Shown piece by piece: positions 1 to 5,976 of a stretch of 6,515 bases of DNA; positions within the stretch are counted from its first letter, which is position 1, and each line of letters opens with the position of its first letter. Origin of the DNA: Pseudomonadota bacterium. Its GTDB lineage: Bacteria > Pseudomonadota > Alphaproteobacteria > Paracaedibacterales > CAIULA01. Below the pieces are notes generated by a model that ran no database searches, was not told the DNA's origin, and worked only from the letters and a program-made list of their open reading frames with translations. Position numbers and translations under genes: made by a program. The DNA lies in the NCBI GenBank assembly GCA_021804455.1, contig JAJZHT010000069.1, forward strand, positions 1 to 6,515, read 5' to 3'.

Positions 1-551
1 GCACCCGAATCGGTCAAGATCTTCATTTAATTGAACCCAACACATTTCGTTTCTGTTGGGTTGTCGATTTCCCAATGTATGAGTTGAATGAAGAAACCGG
101 AAAGATTGATTTCTCCCACAATCCCTTTTCAATGCCACAGGGAGGACTTCATGCACTTGAGACGCAAGATCCCCTGACCATTAAGGCCTATCAATATGAT
201 ATTGTCTGTAATGGGATTGAATTATCCAGCGGGGCCATTCGTAATCATCTTCCCGAGGTTATGTACAAAGCCTTTGACATTGTAGGATATGATCAAAAAG
301 CTGTCGAGGAACGTTTTGGAGGTTTACTTAATGCGTTTAAGTATGGCGCTCCTCCTCATGGTGGTTGCGCCCCTGGTATTGATCGTATTGTGATGCTGTT
401 AGCCGATGAACCTAATTTACGAGAAGTCATTGCTTTCCCTCTCAATCAGCAAGCTCAAGACCTTTTAATGGGAGCCCCCGGGCCCGTTAGGCCCGAACAA
501 CTCAAAGATGTTCACCTTCAAATTAAAATGCCTTTAAAGGTCAGTCGTTGA
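1..551 (+). CDS. aspS: Aspartyl-tRNA synthetase, C-terminal 182 residues (5' end outside window)
   Basis: This is a class II aminoacyl-tRNA synthetase that charges tRNA with aspartate in the cytoplasm. The frame is open from base 3, so the ATG at 75 is internal and not the start. Visible landmarks are [13 protein letters not shown] just after the window edge, [23 protein letters not shown] (the family's ELGGGSIR region) and the motif 3 stretch [13 protein letters not shown] near the C-terminus, whose Arg contacts ATP. About two thirds of the roughly 590-residue protein, including motifs 1 and 2 and the anticodon domain, lies upstream. The SSG form of the ELGGG segment is what I recall from alphaproteobacterial enzymes. 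Many of these are thought to be non-discriminating (Asp and Asn tRNA), but this fragment cannot decide that. The stop overlaps the TTG start of ruvC (TTGA), which suggests translational coupling. Confidence 0.97.
   Translation, partial: TRIGQDLHLIEPNTFRFCWVVDFPMYELNEETGKIDFSHNPFSMPQGGLHALETQDPLTIKAYQYDIVCNGIELSSGAIRNHLPEVMYKAFDIVGYDQKAVEERFGGLLNAFKYGAPPHGGCAPGIDRIVMLLADEPNLREVIAFPLNQQAQDLLMGAPGPVRPEQLKDVHLQIKMPLKVSR
536..540 (+). promoter_or_regulatory. Ribosome binding site supporting the TTG start of ruvC
   Basis: AAAGG lies inside the last codons of aspS, 7 nt before the TTG at 548. There is no ATG or GTG near the expected RuvC N-terminus, so this spacing is the main sequence support for TTG as the start. 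Confidence 0.55.
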
Positions 552-1069
552 ATCGTTTTGGAAAAACTGTACGAATTTTAGGATTGGATCCTGGCCTTCG
601 TCATACAGGTTGGGGGCTGATCCAAGTGTGTGGCCATCATTTAACCCCTGTAGCCCAAGGAACTATCCATACCGATTCCAAATTAAGCCTTGCAGAACGT
701 CTGAATACTTTGTACCAAGGGCTTTCAGAGGTGATTCAAACTCACCACCCCGATGAAGCTGTTGTGGAGGAAACATTCGTTAATGCTAATCCAGCTTCTG
801 CTTTAAAATTGGGAATGGCCAGGGGTGTTGTTCTTTTGGCGCCGGCCAGTTACACTATTCCCGTGTTTGAATATTCTGCCAACAAAATTAAGAAATCTGT
901 TGTTGGGGTAGGCCATGCCGATAAAACCCAGGTATTAATTATGGTTCAACGATTGCTACCAACATTACAAACAGAACTTAAGACCGATGCTGCTGATGCT
1001 TTAGCAGCAGCCATTTGCCATGCCCACCACAGAACCCTCACCGAATTTACCCATCTTAAGGTTTCATGA
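548..1069 (+). CDS. ruvC: Holliday junction resolvase RuvC
   Basis: RuvC is the endonuclease that cuts Holliday junctions symmetrically as a dimer, working with the RuvAB branch-migration motor in recombinational repair. The 173-residue length is normal. All four metal-binding acidic residues of the E. coli enzyme (D7, E66, D138, D141) have counterparts: D14 in [13 protein letters not shown]74 in VVEETF, and D147 and D150 in DAADALA. The segment [13 protein letters not shown] (81-93) is the usual RuvC signature. TTG is chosen as the start because it overlaps the aspS stop, has AAAGG 7 nt upstream, and gives the normal N-terminus with about 6 extra residues. The gene sits between aspS and a small unknown gene. 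It is not followed by ruvA/ruvB, its usual partners in many proteobacteria, so those must be elsewhere if present. Confidence 0.96.
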   Translation: MNRFGKTVRILGLDPGLRHTGWGLIQVCGHHLTPVAQGTIHTDSKLSLAERLNTLYQGLSEVIQTHHPDEAVVEETFVNANPASALKLGMARGVVLLAPASYTIPVFEYSANKIKKSVVGVGHADKTQVLIMVQRLLPTLQTELKTDAADALAAAICHAHHRTLTEFTHLKVS

Positions 1070-1398
1070 TCATGTCAAAAAAAGATTTTATGATCGAACA
1101 ACAGTCTTTGTTTCCCGAAAAAAGCTCCTCGTCTAAAGAGTCACCCAAGCCAGTGACTTCTTATAAATCAGCCCCGAACACAACCCTGATAGCAGGACTT
1201 GATAAAACAACCTTAAAAACAGATGGTATCTACCTTTTGCGTGTTCTGGCTAATCAATCCAGCCGAACATTACCGGCAGCTCAATCTAAAAGAGATCTTT
1301 TGAAAATTATTTGTACAGAAATTCGAATCAAACAAGGCTCTTTGCCTCTAGAGCTTGCCGTTCTTGATCGTTTGCTGGGGCGTCATTATCCTCTTTGA
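1066..1398 (+). CDS. Unrecognised 110-residue protein downstream of ruvC, with a possible clamp-binding peptide
   Basis: I do not recognise a family. The ATG at 1066 overlaps the ruvC stop (ATGA). A second in-frame ATG at 1072 is about as good, because AAGG at 1058-1061 lies 4 nt from the first and 10 nt from the second. The first 40 residues are rich in Ser, Lys and Pro and look disordered. They contain QQSLF at residues 12-16 (bases 1099-1113), close to the beta-clamp-binding consensus QL[SD]LF. Residues 55-110 are Leu-rich and probably helical (YLLRVLANQ, RDLLKIICTEI, ELAVLDRLLGRHY), and may form a small globular domain. No signal peptide or membrane segment is visible. The overlap with ruvC makes a real, co-translated gene likely, and a role near DNA repair is only a guess from position. 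The 3' end overlaps the 3' end of prmC by 13 nt in convergent orientation. Confidence 0.75.
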   Translation: MIMSKKDFMIEQQSLFPEKSSSSKESPKPVTSYKSAPNTTLIAGLDKTTLKTDGIYLLRVLANQSSRTLPAAQSKRDLLKIICTEIRIKQGSLPLELAVLDRLLGRHYPL

Positions 1399-2171
1399 AA
1401 AACCAATACGCGTTCAATCCCCCCCAGGTCTTGATAGGATGCAAGGAACCGTAACCCACAACCCTGGGCAATTTGACGAACAGCAGCCTCTTGCCCCTTT
1501 CCTATTTCCAGGAAAAGTTGACTTTTTTGATGCATGTGGAAAGGAACTTGAGGTAACAACTCCCGATAGGCTTGTAATCCATCTTGTCCCCCATAAAGAG
1601 CCAAGGCAGGGTCATAATCGGTCACAGAAATGTCCAGAACTTCATTCTCCGCGATGTAAGGAGGATTGCTAATCAGGACGTCAAACATTCCCTGTAAAGA
1701 TTCGGCCCAATGACTGTTGAGAAATGTTGTCCGTGACGTAAAACCCAATCGAGAGGCATTCTGTTGTGCCATTTTTAAAGCAGGAAGGCTTTTGTCAATT
1801 CCAACCCCAAAAGCCCTAGGATATTCAGACAGAAGACTCAGCAAAAGACACCCACTCCCCACACCCAAATCAACAAGACGCAAGGGCTGATGACGTTCTG
1901 GAAAATGATGTAAAACAGCCTCTATGGCTGTTTCACTATCAGGGCGTGGATCTAAAGTGTCATGGCTTATTTTAAAGCGCAGTCCCCAAAACTCTCTTTC
2001 TTCCATAATTTTTGATAAAGGTTCTCCTTGAAGGCGACGCTTTACCAAAGGTTCCAAAGCCTGATAATCATCAACCGTTACTTCCGGGGCTAAAAAAACC
2101 TCTTCATAAGAACGTTTTTGAATAAAAGATAACAATAAACGAACCTCACGCTCAGGATGATTAAGTCCCAC
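1386..2171 (-). CDS. prmC: Peptide chain release factor N5-glutamine methyltransferase (PrmC/HemK); start uncertain
   Basis: PrmC methylates the Gln of the GGQ motif in release factors RF1 and RF2 using S-adenosylmethionine, which improves termination. Counted from the GTG at 2171, EREFWGL (58-64) leads into LDPRPDSE (73-80). The SAM-binding motif LVDLGVGSGCLLL covers 99-111, and the catalytic NPPY, which holds the target Gln, is at 169-172 in ISNPPYIAE. The C-terminus GGIERVLVFQRG is typical. The 261 residues are slightly short. Family-like N-terminal residues (T-I-L-V-D-Q-L-R-R) continue in frame upstream to about 2198, but there is no ATG, GTG or TTG there, only ATT and CTG codons. The true start may be a rare codon near 2192-2195, or the GTG at 2171. 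The gene follows grxD in the same direction instead of its common partner prfA, so it is probably the last gene of the purC-like/bolA/grxD operon. Confidence 0.93.
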   Translation of the reverse strand: MGLNHPEREVRLLLSFIQKRSYEEVFLAPEVTVDDYQALEPLVKRRLQGEPLSKIMEEREFWGLRFKISHDTLDPRPDSETAIEAVLHHFPERHQPLRLVDLGVGSGCLLLSLLSEYPRAFGVGIDKSLPALKMAQQNASRLGFTSRTTFLNSHWAESLQGMFDVLISNPPYIAENEVLDISVTDYDPALALYGGQDGLQAYRELLPQVPFHMHQKSQLFLEIGKGQEAAVRQIAQGCGLRFLASYQDLGGIERVLVFQRG

Positions 2172-2202
2172 CCGGCGAAGCTGATCAACCAGAATCGTTA
2201 CA

Positions 2203-2532
2203 TCAGGCAGCAGACGAAATGCCTTTTTCTTTCAATAATGCCTGTAGCTCACCGGCTTCGTACATTTCGCGCACGATATCACACCCCCCAATAAATTCCC
2301 CCTTTATGTAAAGTTGAGGAATGGTTGGCCAATTGCTGTAATCCTTAATCCCTTGGCGTATTTCAAGGTCTGCTAAAACATTGACATCATGGAAAGGAAT
2401 GTTCAAATTTTTTAGAATCTGTACCACAACAGCAGAAAACCCGCATTGAGGCATCTGGCTTGTTCCCTTCATATACAGAACCACAGCGTTATCTTGAAGT
2501 TCTTTTTCAATTTGTTCATGAACAGTCATCAT
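2203..2532 (-). CDS. grxD: Monothiol CGFS glutaredoxin (Grx4/GrxD type)
   Basis: This is a cytoplasmic monothiol glutaredoxin that binds a glutathione-ligated [2Fe-2S] cluster as a homodimer, or as a heterodimer with BolA, and hands clusters to target proteins. The 109-residue length is normal. The thioredoxin fold is marked by the glutathione-contacting K22 in MKGT, the CGFS active site with C30, the cis-Pro segment WPTIPQLYI (68-76) and GGCD (82-85). Two ATG codons occur in tandem at 2532 and 2529, either of which could be used. AGAGAG at 2540-2545 lies 7 nt upstream of the first and is a weak ribosome site. The gene starts 11 nt after the bolA stop, matching the usual alphaproteobacterial pairing. 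Its stop overlaps an out-of-frame ATG near the missing prmC start. Confidence 0.96.
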   Translation of the reverse strand: MMTVHEQIEKELQDNAVVLYMKGTSQMPQCGFSAVVVQILKNLNIPFHDVNVLADLEIRQGIKDYSNWPTIPQLYIKGEFIGGCDIVREMYEAGELQALLKEKGISSAA

Positions 2533-2543
2533 TATACAACTCT

Positions 2544-2789
2544 CTATTTTGTAACGGAGGATAAAGTTCCGGTTTTCAGGGCCATGGCATGTAAGTCATG
2601 TCCCATTTTGCCCTGCAAGGCTTTGTAAACCATTTGGTGTTGTTGAACACGATTTTTCCCAGTAAATTGATCAGAAAAGATGGTTACATGGTAATGATCT
2701 TGATCGCCTGCCAGATCTTGAATTTGTATGACAGCATCCTCAAAAGCATGACGTAACAAATCCTCTATCACTTTAAGGGGTAAGGCCAC
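2544..2789 (-). CDS. bolA: BolA family protein (Grx4 partner)
   Basis: This is a small BolA-fold protein that forms a heterodimer with CGFS glutaredoxins around a [2Fe-2S] cluster and acts in cluster trafficking or iron sensing. In 81 residues it shows the family features in order: an N-terminal helix (IEDLLRHAF), the beta strands around DHYHVTIFSDQF (31-42), the GKNRVQQHQMVYKAL block (44-58) with H51, and the conserved LHAMALKT (66-73) whose H67 is a likely cluster ligand. The start is GTG at 2789, because no ATG lies at the expected N-terminus. It lies 3 nt after the stop of the purC-like gene, so the two are almost certainly co-transcribed. By sequence it fits the alphaproteobacterial BolA located beside grxD better than the E. 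coli IbaG type. No helix-turn-helix is evident apart from the BolA fold itself. Confidence 0.94.
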   Translation of the reverse strand: MALPLKVIEDLLRHAFEDAVIQIQDLAGDQDHYHVTIFSDQFTGKNRVQQHQMVYKALQGKMGHDLHAMALKTGTLSSVTK

Positions 2790-2792
2790 GGA

Positions 2793-3608
2793 TTAAATCT
2801 CGTCTATTTTAACAGCTATATCTGCGGGGCCACCGTCTGTCAACATCCCAAAACGATTGGCCAATTCTTGGTAACACCCCATTTGGTTATGACGCGATAG
2901 ATCATGGTCCGACAACCCACGACCATCCAAACGACGACCTGTTTTGATATCCAGCACACAAAAGTTATCCAAACTTATTTCATCAATTAATAAAATTTGT
3001 GTATCACCGGGATAATCAGACATTTCAATACGACCAAACTCCAGCGTGTATTGCATCAATCTCAAACCCAAAGCGAGAAACTGGCCACATAAAAAATCAT
3101 TAATCCGCTGGGTCATCTCAAAAATGGCTTTAATTTCTTCTTCATCGGCCAACCCCAGCGCCAATAAATGCCGTTCAGAAAGAACAGAATCTTTTAAAGC
3201 CTTATTTTTAACGTGAAACTCGGGGATAGGTACAGGCAAAATCATCGCCTCTTCCAACCCTAAACGCGCTGCAAATTGGTCAATCGCTAAATTATGAACC
3301 ATGACATAAAAAGGCAATGTTTCTGTTGCACGAACCAATTGCTCACGCATGTTAAGACGACGAATAAAATGGGTTTGAATCCCCATCTCGCCCAATCTTG
3401 TCATAAACATTTCTGACAAACGGTTGTTAATCACACCCTTTCCCGCGACTGTAATGCCTTCTTGTAAGGCACAATCATCCTTAAAATATAAAACCAAAGT
3501 CTCAGGCTCGGGCCCATCAAAAACCGTCTTTGTGCGTCCTTCGTATAAATGACGGCGCCGTGGAGACGTTTTCTCATTTAGAATCAGGGGTTTGGACCCA
3601 ATCGTCAT
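2793..3608 (-). CDS. purC: PurC-like protein (SAICAR synthetase fold) with altered active site
   Basis: PurC makes SAICAR from CAIR, aspartate and ATP in de novo purine synthesis. The scaffold is clear over 271 residues: LYEGRTKTVF (21-30), YFKDD (41-45), GKGVINNRLSE (56-66), FIRRLNMREQLVR (81-93), RLGLEE (115-120), LEFG (189-192), IDE (208-210) and the C-terminal CYQELANRFG. The N-terminus carries about 18 extra residues. Aligned by eye to E. coli PurC, substrate-contact residues are replaced: R94 by H105, S100 by Q111, D175 by Q186, K177 by T188 and R199 by C217, and the KDRFR segment is lost. D191 and E192 persist as D209 and E210. It may be a degenerating enzyme or a PurC-fold paralogue with another job, so the symbol reflects family and not proven activity. 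The frame is intact, with AAAGG 8 nt before the ATG. It heads the bolA-grxD-prmC group, with no purS, purQ or purL between. Confidence 0.85.
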   Translation of the reverse strand: MTIGSKPLILNEKTSPRRRHLYEGRTKTVFDGPEPETLVLYFKDDCALQEGITVAGKGVINNRLSEMFMTRLGEMGIQTHFIRRLNMREQLVRATETLPFYVMVHNLAIDQFAARLGLEEAMILPVPIPEFHVKNKALKDSVLSERHLLALGLADEEEIKAIFEMTQRINDFLCGQFLALGLRLMQYTLEFGRIEMSDYPGDTQILLIDEISLDNFCVLDIKTGRRLDGRGLSDHDLSRHNQMGCYQELANRFGMLTDGGPADIAVKIDEI

Positions 3609-3616
3609 GGATAAAA

Positions 3617-3621
3617 CCTTT
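3617..3621 (-). promoter_or_regulatory. Ribosome binding site of the purC-like gene
   Basis: AAAGG on the minus strand lies 8 nt before the ATG at 3608. It fixes that start and hence the long N-terminal extension of the PurC-like protein. Confidence 0.55.
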
Positions 3622-3627
3622 ATAAAG

Positions 3628-3646
3628 TGCTATCTTGTCTATAGCA
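3628..3646. repeat. Inverted repeat TGCTAT-N7-ATAGCA in the divergent promoter region
   Basis: There are perfect 6-bp arms (3628-3633 and 3641-3646) around a 7-nt spacer. The repeat overlaps the proposed -10 box of the purC-like operon, the usual place for a repressor site. A 10-bp palindrome CTTTATAAAG (3618-3627) lies next to it over the ribosome site. I do not recognise the regulator, and an inverted repeat of this size can arise by chance in AT-rich DNA. Confidence 0.3.
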
Positions 3647-3666
3647 AATTTCTGCGTTGTCAGCAA
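3638..3666 (-). promoter_or_regulatory. Possible sigma-70-type promoter for the purC-like/bolA/grxD/prmC operon
   Basis: On the minus strand TTGCTG (3661-3666) and TATAGA (3638-3643) are separated by 17 nt. Transcription would begin near 3631, giving a leader of about 20 nt before the ATG at 3608. The -35 matches the consensus at only three positions, so this is tentative. The 101-nt region 3609-3709 must also hold a promoter for the exporter gene on the other strand, and I see no convincing one. Confidence 0.35.
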
Positions 3667-3709
3667 CGTTATTACCACCCTTTATCCATAGATGGGACGG
3701 TTTTATTAA

Positions 3710-5482
3710 ATGTCAACACCTCAATTCAGTTTATTTCGCCGATTGACCCCCTATCTTTGGCCGCAATCTATGCCGGAGGCCAAGTTACGCCTGGTTATCG
3801 CGACAACAGCCCTTATTTTGTCAAAAGTTTCTCTTTTAGGAATTCCCTTGCTTTTCAAATATACGGTGGACATTCTCGCCCGTCATCCCCTTACCATTCC
3901 CTATGGCCTTATTGTTGGCTATGCCTTTTTACGCCTTACCTCCTCGTTATTTTCGGAAATTAGGGATACTGTTTTTGCCCAGGTGACCCAGCGAACTCTT
4001 CGTCAGGTAGGGTTAAAAGTTTTTGAACATCTTCACAACCTTAGCCTTCAATTCCACCTGGGAAGACAAACAGGCGGCGTCAGCCGTATTATTGAAAGGG
4101 GTACGAAATCGATTGAAACGCTGATGACATTCTTAACCTTCAGCATTCTACCAACCCTGGCCGAGATCGTCCTGGTAGGATCGGTTTTATGGTGGTTTTA
4201 TGATGTGCGTTTTATGGCGATCACTTGTGTCACCATGACTGCCTATATTTTTTATACCCTAAAATTGACAGAGTGGCGTATTGGATACGTACGCACCATG
4301 AATGCCAGCGATAACCAGGCTCAAACAAAAGCTATTGATAGCCTTCTTAATTATGAAACCGTTAAATATTTTGGCAATGAGGATCATGAAAAGAAACGTT
4401 TTGATACGGCTCTGTGTCATTACGAAAAAGCAGCAATTCAAAGCAAAATCAGCCTATCTTACCTGAACGTCGGCCAAGCAACCATTATGTCATTAGGGTT
4501 GATGGCCGTCATGATCCTGGCCAGTCGAGGGGTTCTTAACAACACAATGACGACCGGGGATTTGGTTGCCGTGAATGTCTTTTTGATTCAACTTTATATT
4601 CCCCTCTTTAACCTTGGTTTTGCTTACCGCGAAATTAAGCTGTCCATGGTCAATCTGGAGGAAATGTTTCAGCTTTTGGACGAACCCGAAGACATTAAAG
4701 ATAGGATTGATGCCCACCCCTTATCATTTAAAGGCGGGAACATCGTCTTCAATAAGGTTTATTTTGCCTATCATCCTGAACGACCTATTTTGAAAAACAT
4801 TTCGTTTAAAGTTCCTGCAGGAAAAACATTGGCGATTGTAGGAACCAGTGGTGCTGGTAAATCAACGATTTCCCGCCTTTTATTCCGCTTTTATGATATT
4901 ATGGATGGTTGTATCTTGATAGATAATCAAGATATTCGCACCGTAACACAGGAAAGTTTGCGTGCCTGTATCGGCATTGTTCCCCAAGATACCGTCCTTT
5001 TTAATGATACCATTTACTATAACATTGCCTATGGACGCCCCCAGGAAACCCAGTCCGAGGTAGAAGAAGCCGCACGCCAAGCCAAAATTCATGATTTTAT
5101 CCTTTCTTTGCCAGAGGGATATCAAACACGCGTAGGAGAACGGGGATTAAAACTATCAGGGGGTGAAAAACAACGTGTTTCTATTGCGCGGATGCTCTTA
5201 AAAAAGCCCCAAATATTTATTTTTGATGAGGCAACTTCGGCCCTGGATAGTCGCACCGAAAAAGAAATCCATGAAAATCTTCGGCGCCTTTCCCATCACC
5301 ATACCACTGTTATCATTGCCCATCGTTTATCAACCGTTGTAGACGCGGATCATATCCTTGTTTTGGGTCACGGGCAGATTGTAGAGGAAGGTTCTCACCA
5401 CACGCTTTTAAAATTAAACGGTGTGTACGCCAAAATGTGGCAACGTCAACAAAAAAGAAAGAACGGACCAGTTTTTTCTTAA
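3710..5482 (+). CDS. atm1: Atm1-type ABC exporter (fused membrane and ATPase domains)
   Basis: This is a half-transporter of the Atm1/HMT1/ABCB7 family that works as a homodimer in the inner membrane. Relatives export glutathione-linked sulfur, Fe-S or heavy-metal compounds. The 590-residue length is normal. The membrane domain occupies roughly 1-320 with six hydrophobic segments. It carries the Atm1-typical stretches TGGVSRIIERGTK (121-133) and SLLNYETVKYFG (211-222), and N253/Q256 in LNVGQA correspond to glutathione-binding residues of the Novosphingobium structure. The ATPase domain (about 343-575) has Walker A GTSGAGKST (378-386), Q426, the signature LSGGEKQ (482-488), Walker B IFIFDEATS (502-510) and H538. 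All catalytic residues are present. GGGACGG at 3694-3700, 9 nt before the ATG, is a possible ribosome site. It is divergent from the purC-like/bolA/grxD operon, giving a glutathione/Fe-S theme, and convergent with rluB with a 2-nt gap. Confidence 0.95.
   Translation: MSTPQFSLFRRLTPYLWPQSMPEAKLRLVIATTALILSKVSLLGIPLLFKYTVDILARHPLTIPYGLIVGYAFLRLTSSLFSEIRDTVFAQVTQRTLRQVGLKVFEHLHNLSLQFHLGRQTGGVSRIIERGTKSIETLMTFLTFSILPTLAEIVLVGSVLWWFYDVRFMAITCVTMTAYIFYTLKLTEWRIGYVRTMNASDNQAQTKAIDSLLNYETVKYFGNEDHEKKRFDTALCHYEKAAIQSKISLSYLNVGQATIMSLGLMAVMILASRGVLNNTMTTGDLVAVNVFLIQLYIPLFNLGFAYREIKLSMVNLEEMFQLLDEPEDIKDRIDAHPLSFKGGNIVFNKVYFAYHPERPILKNISFKVPAGKTLAIVGTSGAGKSTISRLLFRFYDIMDGCILIDNQDIRTVTQESLRACIGIVPQDTVLFNDTIYYNIAYGRPQETQSEVEEAARQAKIHDFILSLPEGYQTRVGERGLKLSGGEKQRVSIARMLLKKPQIFIFDEATSALDSRTEKEIHENLRRLSHHHTTVIIAHRLSTVVDADHILVLGHGQIVEEGSHHTLLKLNGVYAKMWQRQQKRKNGPVFS
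5455..5480. terminator. Possible AT-rich hairpin terminator between convergent genes
   Basis: Ten base pairs (one G-U) form between 5455-5464 and 5471-5480 around the 6-nt loop GGACCA. The right arm is T-rich, and the minus-strand reading also ends in a T run, so it could act in both directions. The stem overlaps the last codons and stop of the exporter gene and has few G-C pairs, so terminator strength is doubtful. Confidence 0.3.
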
Positions 5483-5484
5483 AA

Positions 5485-5973
5485 TCAGCCTTGTCCTTTT
5501 AAAGGCCAATGCTTCTTAACATCCCAAAACGGGATTTCTGCCAAACCATGGGGCGTTAAATCACCTAAACAAAAGGGCCCATAAGCCTCACGAATCAACC
5601 GACTCACTTGTAAGTTTAAATGATTCATGACTTTACGAATCTCACGGTTTTTTCCTTCCTGCAAAGTAACCCTTAACCAATGATTCCATCCTTTTTTTGA
5701 AGGATCGTCAATCTCCACTTTAATTGGAGCATAATGAACGCCTTCAATAGTTATTCCTTGCTTTAATTTTAACAGTGCTGATGAATTCAAAGAACCAAAA
5801 ACCCTTACACGATAACACCGTTGCCAGCCTGTTTTTGGTAATTCCGCAAAACGAGAAAATTCACCATCATTTGTCAACAGCAATAACCCCTCTGAATTTA
5901 AATCCAAACGTCCCACAGAAACCACTCTGGGTAAATCATACGCCTTAAGATCTTCAAAAACTGTTAATCTTCC
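5485..5973 (-). CDS. rluB: 23S rRNA pseudouridine synthase RluB/RsuA family, 3' part only (broken at the 5' side)
   Basis: This is the catalytic and C-terminal portion of a large-subunit rRNA pseudouridine synthase; RluB makes Psi2605 in E. coli. Homology starts at GRLTVFEDL (codons from 5973 down) and runs through DLPRVVSVGRLDLNSEGLL, with the catalytic Asp at 5902-5904, then LTNDGE, KNREIRKVMNHL and SRLIREAYGPF. The GTG at 5925 lies inside the conserved VVSVGRLD block and is not a real start. The N-terminal S4 RNA-binding domain and the start of the catalytic domain are missing: upstream of 5973 the frame gives F, S and then a TAA stop (5980-5982) and turns into unrelated sequence. The gene is therefore cut by the join at about 5951-5976, either by mis-assembly or by a real rearrangement. 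RluB is favoured over the other family members on overall appearance, but RluE/RluF-like cannot be fully excluded. Confidence 0.9.
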   Translation of the reverse strand, partial: GRLTVFEDLKAYDLPRVVSVGRLDLNSEGLLLLTNDGEFSRFAELPKTGWQRCYRVRVFGSLNSSALLKLKQGITIEGVHYAPIKVEIDDPSKKGWNHWLRVTLQEGKNREIRKVMNHLNLQVSRLIREAYGPFCLGDLTPHGLAEIPFWDVKKHWPLKGQG

Positions 5974-5976
5974 AAA
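5951..5976. other. Junction between two unrelated sequences (probable chimeric join)
   Basis: On the minus strand RluB homology extends up to 5973. On the plus strand NrdJ homology extends down to 5957, and perhaps to 5951 or 5954 (S-S before KTVNLP). Both proteins are convincingly coded up to the overlap and cut off beyond it, so about 17-23 nt serve both genes on opposite strands. A short shared word of this size is what assemblers can join wrongly. I see no insertion sequence, tRNA or direct repeat that would mark a mobile-element edge. Confidence 0.8.

Noticed and set aside
1355..1672. 105-codon plus-strand open frame antisense to prmC
   Set aside because: It is a shadow of the prmC frame, rich in Pro and His, with no ribosome site or recognisable motif.
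3592..3963. 123-codon plus-strand open frame running from the purC-like 5' end into the exporter gene
   Set aside because: It overlaps the start of the exporter in another frame, crosses the divergent control region and resembles no protein. The exporter frame has unmistakable family motifs.
4259..5125. Three minus-strand open frames of 60-81 codons inside the exporter gene
   Set aside because: They are antisense shadows of a gene with every ABC transporter motif intact in its own frame.
5495..5505. CCTTTTAAAGG near-palindrome next to the exporter/rluB gap as a terminator
   Set aside because: It has five-base arms with a one-base centre, cannot form a usable hairpin loop, and lies within the rluB C-terminal codons.
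5485..5925. A complete short pseudouridine synthase starting at the GTG at 5925
   Set aside because: The GTG lies within a conserved block, and family residues continue in frame upstream to 5973, so this is a broken longer gene and not a short enzyme.
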